Shown piece after piece: positions 1 through 7,000 of a DNA stretch of 33,454 nt. The notes under the pieces were generated by a model, which saw nothing but the letters and a program-made list of their open reading frames with translations, was not told the DNA's origin and did not search any database. Made by a program: the position numbers and the translations under genes. Within the stretch, counting starts at the first letter, position 1. Each line of letters starts with the position of its first letter. The stretch is from positions 1-33,454 of the forward strand of contig JAMCRH010000303.1 in assembly GCA_023380515.1 (NCBI GenBank). The letters run 5' to 3'. The DNA is from Gammaproteobacteria bacterium (lineage in GTDB: Bacteria; Pseudomonadota; Gammaproteobacteria; Enterobacterales; Alteromonadaceae).

Positions 1-1
1 A

Positions 2-91
2 CGCAATGTTCGGAACTGTGACCCAGTAGGGCCAACAACATTAAACCCTGAAAAACAGCCAGTTAAGCAGGAAGAAAAACAGGCCGCTTAA
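2..91 (+). CDS. 3' end of an unidentified gene (partial, left edge)
   Basis: One frame is open from the window edge to a TAA at 89-91. It encodes about 29 residues ending in a Lys/Gln/Glu-rich tail (PVKQEEKQAA). No start lies within the window and no family is recognisable. It has the same orientation as the cassette genes that follow, so it could be the end of an upstream cassette gene. A stretch this short can be open by chance, so this is only a possible gene end. Confidence 0.3.
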   Translation, partial: RNVRNCDPVGPTTLNPEKQPVKQEEKQAA

Positions 92-434
92 TTGGCAAAA
101 AGGTGTCAACTAACTTGAAAAACGCCGTTAGCTCGAGCCGTTGCACGTCAATCTATGCGTACGTTGTTGATTTCAGCGTAAGTTCAGAGTAATTTAACTT
201 TTAGATTAACGCACGCCAAGGGAATGTTGGCAAAGCGATAGCTACGTTCGAGTAGCTAATTGGGTCCGCTCAGTTTGTTTCCTCATGGAAGAGCCCTCCA
301 TTATTTTCTCGCTTTCATGCACGATTTGTCCTTTGCCTAAAACCCTATTTGCGTGTGCCATGCCCGCTTCGAGCGCTTTGTTTTATGCGCCTAGATTCAA
401 TTTCGACTCTTAATTAAGCGAGTAGATGCGGGAT
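92..434. other. gene-poor stretch upstream of the first clear attC site
   Basis: I see no convincing gene here. A 39-codon ORF on the - strand (242-361) has no clear ribosome binding site. Short complementary cores (CTAAC...GTTAG around 109-135 and TAAAAC...GTTTTA around 337-387) resemble degenerate or partial attC sites, but the spacing or internal pairing is poor. This may be one or more ORF-less or decayed cassettes. Confidence 0.4.
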
Positions 435-495
435 GATAACGAGCATGCATGTGTATCGAAGATACGCGGCGTGCGTGGTAATACAATGTTATGTG
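435..495 (+). other. probable integron attC site 1
   Basis: The segment begins with ATAAC (436-440) and ends with GTTAT (488-492), the complementary R'' and R' cores of an attC site. Inside are imperfectly complementary arms (GCATGCATG and GTGCGTGG) flanking a shorter hairpin (GTATC/GATAC). The span of about 60 bp fits the family range. It lies just upstream of the gene at 526, as the attC of a preceding cassette would. No integrase gene is visible to confirm it. Confidence 0.55.
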
Positions 496-525
496 CTGAA
501 CGAGGCATAAAGGACACTGAATTCT

Positions 526-1128
526 ATGAGTAAGTTGGCACAGATTGATTGGCAAAAAATAATTATTGACGGCCTACCATTTTGGATTACAGCGCTTATT
601 GTTGTAGCTGCTGCTGTTGTGACGTATCGATCAAATCGAAAATCTGTTGAGTCTCAAAATGAATTGGGCAGAAAGTCTCGATTAGCGGATCATCAGAACA
701 AAATTTCTGAGTTTAGGCATGGCTGGCTTCAGGATTTAAGAAATACAAGTGCAGATCTTGTGAAGATCTTGCACGAGTGCAGAATCAGCATGATATTAAA
801 AGATAGAGAATTTGGCTGGGCCGGGCAAACTTCTGTTAGCGCGGAAAGCGCGAGTCATCTACGAAATTGCGAGGCATTTGAAGCCCAATTTTTGGCTGCA
901 AGATCAGAGTTCTACAAATCTCACTCAAAGTTAAAACTGCTTTTCAAACCAAATGATGCGGATGCCAATCAGTTGTTAGAGTTGCTCGATGAGGCTCGAA
1001 CTAATCTCTTTAAAGAGCCATTGTTGGTTGATGATGAATTTATAGATCGTATCGTTTCTGAGTTGCAGGTAATACTAAAAACGGAGTGGGAAGTTACAAA
1101 GAATCGCACTTGGCTAGAAAGCACATAA
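526..1128 (+). CDS. cassette-borne hypothetical protein with one N-terminal membrane segment
   Basis: The product is 200 residues of unknown function. A single hydrophobic helix lies at about residues 17-38 (ITALIVVAAAVVTY core). It is followed by a charged, mostly helical domain that should sit in the cytoplasm, since the residues right after the helix are positive (YRSNRKS). I recognise no enzyme motif. An AAAGGA sequence about 11 nt before the ATG can serve as ribosome binding site. The TAA stop is embedded in the R'' core of the next attC site, a spacing typical of integron gene cassettes. The layout (membrane anchor plus helical cytosolic domain) is common among cassette and defence genes, but no function can be assigned. 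Confidence 0.7.
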   Translation: MSKLAQIDWQKIIIDGLPFWITALIVVAAAVVTYRSNRKSVESQNELGRKSRLADHQNKISEFRHGWLQDLRNTSADLVKILHECRISMILKDREFGWAGQTSVSAESASHLRNCEAFEAQFLAARSEFYKSHSKLKLLFKPNDADANQLLELLDEARTNLFKEPLLVDDEFIDRIVSELQVILKTEWEVTKNRTWLEST

Positions 1129-1206
1129 CCAGGCCAGTCACGGCGACGCCTACTACATTGCGGCTTCGCCTCCGTTTCGTAGCCGCGCGTGCTGGCAGCG
1201 TTAGGC
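1123..1206 (+). other. integron attC site 2
   Basis: The site starts in the stop codon of the upstream gene (ATAAC at 1125-1129) and ends with the classical R' core GCGTTAGGC (1198-1206). The arms next to the cores are complementary (CCAGTCACGG against CGTGCTGG). A central imperfect hairpin (GGCGACGCCTAC with GTAGCCGCG, roughly) completes the usual folded single-strand structure. At about 84 bp it is inside the normal attC size range. This is the clearest of the sites. Confidence 0.75.
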
Positions 1207-1229
1207 GACACAACTGTGAAATTTTGAAC

Positions 1230-2363
1230 ATGACCCCAATCGAACACATCAAGCGCCGTTTAAAGGACTTTGAGCCTGCGAGATCAGCAGCGCCAGACTT
1301 GGTCTGGGGTAATAGTGGTGAGCGCTGTTCGATTGAAGCGAGGCAGTTTCCTGTCCCGAATCTTCTGCTGTATCTCTTACACGGGATCTGTGAATTTCCG
1401 TTGGGATATCGCGGAGATAAGACCCACTGGATAGTACCGTTCACCTATAAGGGGACAGACTATGCGATTTCACACGAGAAGTTTGGATTGCGCTTCTATG
1501 TAGCAAGAAGTTCTGAAGCTAAGCCAAAAGAGGTTCTGGGGAAGCTTCAAAAGGCTCTCGAGTCAGCAGAAAAACACCTTCTCAGCGACTTTGCTAGCGA
1601 GCAAATAGAAAAAGGCAACATAACTATTTCGAACCAATTCAATCGGCTCGATAGTCAGTACTGCTATTTCCGGGAGAAGGCGGAATCTGCTTACTCTCCC
1701 AAAACAAACGAAGGTGGTGGTGAGGATGCTGTAGTCGGTCTCGCAAGTATCCTGAATATGCAATTTGAAGCCAGTCGTGACGGCGTGTATAACGCACTAG
1801 CCATGATTGATGCCTATTTCAGTCGTTTGGAGCACTTTCTAGTGCTCGCGCTTCCTCTCGTCGGTTACGACAGAAAGCAGGAAAATCTGGCGGAATTCGT
1901 CGGCTTGATCTGGTCAGAAAAGCTTCGCCGCGTACTTAACATTTCCGAAACCACGACTCAGAAGCATTACGAAGCGTTGGTTCAGATAAAAGAGAAATAT
2001 CGAAATACATTTGGACACGGTGGCTTTGAGAAGAACGGCCAATCGTTTTTCTTCCACTTGAGCAAGTTTGGAGCCATACCCGCAAGCATGTCGGGAATGC
2101 GAGATAGTGTCCACTTTAATTTCTTTCCGATAGATAAGGATATTTTTGAAGGTATTTGTTCATCGCTCGACGCATTTGATGCATACCTTTCTAACGTCGC
2201 GCTTTCGGATGCGTGGAAATTCGCTCGAAGTGGCCTCAATCTCGCCATGGACCAGAAAAATCTAAGAGAACTGCTAGAAGTAGCGGAAGATCCAGATGCA
2301 TATGATGCTTGGATTGAGAGCCAATCATATCTTATGGATATGTATACAAATGCGGATTATTGA
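1230..2363 (+). CDS. cassette-borne hypothetical protein with HEPN-like domain
   Basis: The frame is open from 1086, but that would place a coding start upstream of and across the attC site. The ATG at 1230, just after the attC, gives a 377-residue protein and is the better start. No named family is certain. Residues about 165-270 are strongly helical: an amphipathic helix with a Glu (YNALAMIDAYFSRLEH), followed by a helix carrying RNTFGH at residues 258-263. R-x4-H is the catalytic signature of HEPN ribonucleases, found in many toxin, abortive-infection and defence proteins. The N-terminal ~130 residues are mixed alpha/beta and unrecognised. The gene is flanked by attC sites on both sides. 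HEPN RNase activity is inference from the motif and helix pattern only. Confidence 0.65.
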   Translation: MTPIEHIKRRLKDFEPARSAAPDLVWGNSGERCSIEARQFPVPNLLLYLLHGICEFPLGYRGDKTHWIVPFTYKGTDYAISHEKFGLRFYVARSSEAKPKEVLGKLQKALESAEKHLLSDFASEQIEKGNITISNQFNRLDSQYCYFREKAESAYSPKTNEGGGEDAVVGLASILNMQFEASRDGVYNALAMIDAYFSRLEHFLVLALPLVGYDRKQENLAEFVGLIWSEKLRRVLNISETTTQKHYEALVQIKEKYRNTFGHGGFEKNGQSFFFHLSKFGAIPASMSGMRDSVHFNFFPIDKDIFEGICSSLDAFDAYLSNVALSDAWKFARSGLNLAMDQKNLRELLEVAEDPDAYDAWIESQSYLMDMYTNADY

Positions 2364-2369
2364 GCACGG

Positions 2370-2443
2370 GCCTAACAAGTTGCTGCACACAGAAAAATTA
2401 CTCGCTACGCTCACCAATTTTCCGGTGAGCAAAGCGTTAAAAG
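2370..2443 (+). other. integron attC site 3
   Basis: The site opens with a perfect R'' core GCCTAAC (2370-2376), seven bases after the stop of the preceding gene, and closes with GCGTTAAA (2434-2441). The arms TTGCT and AGCAA pair, and a central hairpin CTCACC/GGTGAG is visible. The length is about 74 bp. The following gene begins only a few bases beyond R', with its AAAGGA ribosome binding site touching the core, which is the normal tight packing of a cassette. Confidence 0.7.
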
Positions 2444-2450
2444 GAAAAAT

Positions 2451-2939
2451 ATGATTACTCAGCAAATTACAGCAATAGCATTACGGATTTTGTCCATTTG
2501 GTTGTTGATTCATCTTCTGTTGAGTCTGCCAAGTGTCGCTTTAATGATCCCAAGTTTTGAGATGTTCCATGAACAAGAGGCTCCTAGATGGATGTTTTTT
2601 GGTATAGCTGGTGCATTTTTTGTACTTGGCTTGGTCGCTGTATTTATTATCTTCAAGTTAGCAACATCTGTTCTGACTAGAGCAAAGAGCGACTCTGCGC
2701 TAACACTGAGTGATGATTCTCAGAAGATGCTGTTCCAGTTGGCTGGTTTGTATTTTATTGTCAATGCCTTGGCGTATTTGCCTCGTACGCTTGTGCCGAT
2801 ATCCAATATACCTGATTTGTCATTGGCTCATTTTATGACGTCTGCGGGATTAGTGTTGCAGTTAGTTATTGGACTATGGCTTGCTAGCCGTTCTAGCTTT
2901 TGGGTTGGGCTTTTTCGGAGACTGAGAGGTCGAGGATAA
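2451..2939 (+). CDS. cassette-borne small integral membrane protein
   Basis: The product is 162 residues with about four hydrophobic segments (roughly residues 8-32, 48-70, 92-112 and 126-148), and its C-terminus is basic (FRRLRGRG). There are no catalytic motifs and I do not recognise the family. The start is well supported by AAAGGA about 6 nt upstream. The gene sits between attC sites 3 and 4 in the same orientation as its neighbours, so it is most simply the content of one cassette. Four-helix orphan membrane proteins are frequent in cassette arrays. Function is unknown. Confidence 0.7.
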   Translation: MITQQITAIALRILSIWLLIHLLLSLPSVALMIPSFEMFHEQEAPRWMFFGIAGAFFVLGLVAVFIIFKLATSVLTRAKSDSALTLSDDSQKMLFQLAGLYFIVNALAYLPRTLVPISNIPDLSLAHFMTSAGLVLQLVIGLWLASRSSFWVGLFRRLRGRG

Positions 2940-2943
2940 TGCC

Positions 2944-3021
2944 TTTTAACAATTCGCGTCAGTTCGCACCTTCGGTGCTGGACTCATACTACACTCGTGC
3001 CGCTGAGCTCGGGCGTTATAA
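2944..3021 (+). other. probable integron attC site 4
   Basis: The site starts with TTTTAAC (2944-2950) right behind the stop of the upstream gene and ends with GCGTTATA (3013-3020). Near the cores TCAG and CTGA pair, and a central hairpin GCACC/GGTGC is present. The size is about 78 bp. The next gene begins at 3040 behind a CGGAG ribosome binding site. Confidence 0.6.
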
Positions 3022-3039
3022 ATCTTGAACGGAGTTACA

Positions 3040-3393
3040 ATGGAAATCAGTGCAACATTCGCAGGGCAATTTCTTCTCATTTGCGGGGTGGTCTTCGGTA
3101 TCGTTAGTTATTACTTGGGGCGTCGTAAGACTCAGACACCAGTGCTCACCGGTATGCTCGGTTTTGTTCTGGGCCTGATACCAATTTTTGGCATTATCTA
3201 TGTAGTTGTGCTTGTGCTTAAAAAGGATGTGATTCCTATTGAAATTTCGAAGCACCGGAAAAACGATTTAACACATGTCGCAACAGTACGCGCTTGCGTC
3301 GCCAGTCACGTGGGTCGCCGCCCGTCTACTAAAGCAGACCTTCAACGCGTGGCAAATGCAACAGGCATGACACATGAAGCTAGTGCTTCCTAG
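3040..3393 (+). CDS. cassette-borne small membrane protein, C-terminus possibly extended by read-through
   Basis: From the ATG at 3040 (CGGAG about 9 nt upstream) the product is 117 residues. Residues about 8-28 and 38-62 are two hydrophobic helices joined by a basic turn (GRRKTQT), so a two-TM protein is expected. The last ~45 residues lose this character and are rich in Arg, Thr and Ala. At the DNA level this part contains a TTTAAC and, 80 bases later, a GCGTGGC. It could be a decayed attC site that became coding after the original stop was lost. The ORF overlaps the next gene by 20 bp. No function can be given. Confidence 0.55.
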   Translation: MEISATFAGQFLLICGVVFGIVSYYLGRRKTQTPVLTGMLGFVLGLIPIFGIIYVVVLVLKKDVIPIEISKHRKNDLTHVATVRACVASHVGRRPSTKADLQRVANATGMTHEASAS

Positions 3394-3874
3394 TCAAGAA
3401 TTCGAACAAAGTTATCGGTCGTATATTCAAGAGCTTGGCGAAGAAGTGCGTTATCCCTTTCCGCTTGATTTTGATGATACAGACTTTGCTAAGCTATTGC
3501 GTCGTATTGATAATTTTCGATTAGGTGAAAGCCTGCCGGCAGGATATGTGCCGTCCACGACCTTCTGGCTGGTCGACGGCAGTGAAATTGTCGGTGTGTC
3601 TAACCTTCGGCACTCGCTTAATGACCAGATACGCCATGCTGGTGGCCACATCGGGCTCGGCATTCGGCCATCGAAGCGCGGGAAAGGGCTTGGAATTACT
3701 TTGCTGCGGCTAACCCTAGAGCAGGCTTATACACTCGGCATTACTGACGTTCATGTCCATTGCTATAAACACAATGAGCCTTCTGCGAAGATGATTCTAG
3801 CTTGTGGGGGGCGTCTGGATTCTGAGGTTGTAGCAGGCGAAGAGGTTGTGCAGCGCTATGTGGTGCGCAGGTGA
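3374..3874 (+). CDS. GNAT-family N-acetyltransferase
   Basis: The product is 166 residues, the full length of a compact GNAT domain. GNAT enzymes transfer an acetyl group from acetyl-CoA to an amine on a small molecule or protein. The acetyl-CoA pyrophosphate loop (motif A, Q/RxxGxG/A) is seen as RPSKRGKGLG at about residues 98-107, preceded by the beta strand GGHIGLGIRP. The later segment VHCYKHNEPSAKMILACGG is the typical N-x-x-S/A-x-K/R motif B helix where the acetylated product leaves. The substrate cannot be told from sequence. GNATs are among the commonest identifiable cassette genes, so it probably belongs to the array, although no attC core is visible directly after it. Confidence 0.85.
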   Translation: MKLVLPSQEFEQSYRSYIQELGEEVRYPFPLDFDDTDFAKLLRRIDNFRLGESLPAGYVPSTTFWLVDGSEIVGVSNLRHSLNDQIRHAGGHIGLGIRPSKRGKGLGITLLRLTLEQAYTLGITDVHVHCYKHNEPSAKMILACGGRLDSEVVAGEEVVQRYVVRR

Positions 3875-3911
3875 GGATTATACTTTAATCTATCGAGTCC
3901 GCAGAAATAAC

Positions 3912-3933
3912 AAAGGCGCCAATTGGCGCCTTT
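3912..3933. terminator. palindromic terminator, probably of the lost flagellin gene
   Basis: A perfect 22-bp palindrome (AAAGGCGCC / GGCGCCTTT around AATT) can terminate in both directions. On the - strand it lies 22 bp past the stop of the flagellin remnant, exactly where a flagellin terminator would be. On the + strand it follows the GNAT gene. Confidence 0.7.
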
Positions 3934-3955
3934 GATGTCTGTAGCGATTGGGAAA

Positions 3956-4010
3956 TTAGCCCAACAGAGACAATACTGACTGTGGAACCTGATTCGCCTG
4001 AGGAATCCGA
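3956..4010 (-). pseudogene. 3' remnant of a second flagellin gene
   Basis: Read on the - strand, the bases up to the TAA at 3956-3958 encode [14 protein letters not shown], identical in sequence to the last 14 residues of the intact flagellin at 8243-9103. The DNA differs at many third positions, so it is an old paralogue and not a recent copy. Similarity stops after about 43 bases, close to the stop codon of the large TPR gene at 4014. The remainder of that flagellin gene has been lost, presumably by deletion or by replacement with the adjoining sequence. The remnant keeps its downstream terminator. Confidence 0.8.
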
Positions 4011-4013
4011 TCC

Positions 4014-7000
4014 CTAATCAGGAATGTGTTTGTACTTTTCCCACATCGCTTTCACGGATGATAGCTTAAGGCCTGATTTAATCTTAAAAGTACCGGCAGA
4101 TTCCGCACTATGCACTTCCTCAAGATAGTCAAGAACTGGGCTGTAAGTGTCTTGTCGGTTCCAAAAGTCGTGGATAAAAATGGTCACACTTTCCGGCTTG
4201 GAGTGTTTAGTCAAAAGGTAAATGATTGAAGAGAATAGACACGCGACACGGAAGCGGCCGTCAATCAATATGAGGTCAAATTCGGCCTCGTGATTAAGGA
4301 TCGCAGCGCTATAATCAGGAAATTTATTTTTAAATCGATTCGACGTCGGATAACCCCAATCGCCAGTCGGCCCAATATCTGCGAAATCAATTCTGCACTT
4401 ATCTCCTAATTGATTGACGAGAGCATCAATCCATTTCTTATCGCTTTCTACACCATAAACATCCAATCCTTGCTCAACCGCCCATACAGTCGAACCGCCA
4501 GACCCGAACTCAAAATACTGAGTTGCCGATAATAAGCACTTCTTAAAAAGGCCTTGCTCAGCGACCGACATAAACGGCGCGTTAGGTATGGCAAAACTAT
4601 CGCTAGTTGCGACGTTATCTGTGTTTGCAGTGCTATTGAAAAAGGAGCTATCAAAAGACTTCAGCATCGTATCAAGCGCTTGCTGTACACTTTGGAGGTG
4701 TTCTTCGTCTTGCTCGGAGCTCTGTTCCCAACTCATTAATTTCTGAGAGCCGGTGTGCTTGTATTCGTAGCCCGCAGAACGGATCATCCAATAGAGCCAA
4801 ATGTCGGATTCTTTTGCACTCATCGATGCGATAGCATTCTTGTGCTTTACGATTTGCTGCAGTGCTTCGGGCGGCAGCAGGATACCGGAACCACTCACCC
4901 CAAAATGCAGCGGATGGGATTGATTTGCTGCAGAATAATTCCACTGCCAATCTTTATAGCTCATTGGCTGTTGCTTAGAGTTGAGCTCGATTTTGTGAAT
5001 TCGATGAGCTGGAATTACGTGATTATCACTTCGATACGCTGCCACTAACTCTTCTAACCACGTAGGCCAATAATAAATATCGTCATCTGCTGTTGCTATA
5101 AAGCACGATTTAAAGTGCTCAATGGTAGGGATGATTTTCTTATCAGAGCCGATATCTTCGCAATACCGGATTTGTAAGCCGTACTGTTTTAGCGCCAACA
5201 CATCGTTTGGTAATAACGCTTTGTCCTTGTGGGCTATCCAAAGAACAATATGATCCGGCGTAACGGTTTGATTGAGTAAGCAACGCAGAGTATTCGCTAA
5301 GGTATCAAAGCGTTGCGGATATGAAGTGAGGGAAATCACTAATTTGCTGTTTAAGCCATGAGGCCTTGGCAGCAGAGGCTTATTGTTTGCAATCACTTCA
5401 TTAAGCAGCACTTTGGCTGCGCTCGTCGAAGATTTTGCGTGCGCGAGGTAATCTTCAACTTTTTCAGGAACTGCTTGCGTTAGTAGATTAAGCGCTAAGT
5501 CCTTGAGACCGAATAGGCGGTCACAAATAAATGCAAATTTTTCTACGTCGGCCGGGGTCATTTCTGTAATGCGCTGATCGCATGGTACATAAATAACATC
5601 TGCAGACAATAGTTCATTGCTGGTAATCGCCGTTGTGTCTTGATTGATTGGCGCATACTGCTGGTTCAGCATCGTATAGAAGCGAAAACCATGCTGTTGC
5701 GCCCACGCATGCATGTCATCTAAGGTGGTTTGTCCCTTATGCGTCGGTAACAAGGCCAACCTCAGCTTCAAAACGTAGGTATTTTTCAGTGCAGATGTAC
5801 CATTTGCTAGAATGGTCTTAATATCACTTGATTGGTCTAAAATCAGCACATCAAGTGAAGCGAGGCCTTCAATTTTATCCAGGGCAATAGTTGGAATGGG
5901 AACCTGTGCTAATACTTGCGTGGGACTCTTTGTCTCTGTTTGTTGTATCAATTGAGGAAAAGGTTCAAGCACTGAGCTGTAGCTATTGTCAAGACAAGCA
6001 TGAAGCGTCGCAGGCTTGCCGTCACCCAATTGAACATGCTGATGTACTTCAAGGTTTTTATCAGAGATAAACTCCGATACATTCTTTAGTCGACTGGTCG
6101 GATCGAGAGTAACGACTGCAAATGCCCCTAGCGAACGTAACTCAGCAAAACCTGGTAGCGTTAAAAAATCACAAGCGTTATCCATGACAATGACTTGGCC
6201 TTGGAATTGCCAAGCAAATTCACCTTTTTTTGATTCTTTAAGTTTGATTTTTCGAGAGCTGACTTCAGACTGCTTGAATTTTACCGGTTCAGACTCACCC
6301 TCAAATTGCGCCGTATGAGTGTCTGCGAACGAGAGTGCTGCCGGTGACTTACCTTCACAGTGGCGTAGCCATGCGGCACGCATCGCTAAAGAGAAACTTT
6401 GCGCGAAGCTTTTAATGTCGCACAGCGGTGAGTTTAATACGATGGTACGCAGGTTTTGCCGAATCACCCGTAAACTATCGATATCGTTACTGAGGTCTAC
6501 AACTCTGTCTTTGAATTCATCCCAAGAATCGGTAACGAGTTCTGCTAAACCTGCATTCACAAGGTGTGTGGCGCTATGTCGACCTGCAAAAGTTGGCCCC
6601 GGATATGTCACTACGGGAACGCCCATATACAAGGCTTCACAAGTTGTTAAACCTCCAGAATATGGCCAAGAATCAAGGGCAATATCGACACGATTATAAG
6701 TATCAAGAAGAATCGTATGTTTACTCGGTCCTTCAATCAAAATCCGAGATGGTTCAATACCTAGGGAGTCTAGATGATCCCAAATTTTCTGCTTCAACGA
6801 GCCGACATTGTACTGAGTACTTTTGAGAATGAGCTTTGAATTTGGGACGCGGTGCAGTATGTCGGCCCACTCGGTTAAGAGTTCGGTACTTATTTTGGTA
6901 CCGTTATTAAAACAACCGAAGGTGATGTAACCGTTTTTATCAAAGGGGAGAGGCCCTACTTCTGGCGCATATAACGGAGGTTCATAGCAAATATAGTCAT

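Noticed and set aside
105..140. CTAAC...GTTAG repeat as an attC site
   Set aside because: Only about 22 bp separates the cores, too short for a functional attC.
242..361. 39-codon ORF on the - strand in the left intergenic stretch
   Set aside because: It reads plausibly as protein, but it lacks a ribosome binding site, is very short and shows no recognised motif.
335..389. TAAAAC...GTTTTA repeat as an attC site
   Set aside because: The cores are complementary, but the interior arms do not pair convincingly.
4527..4534. GCCGATAA inside the TPR gene as a promoter
   Set aside because: It has no matching -35 and points antisense into the gene.
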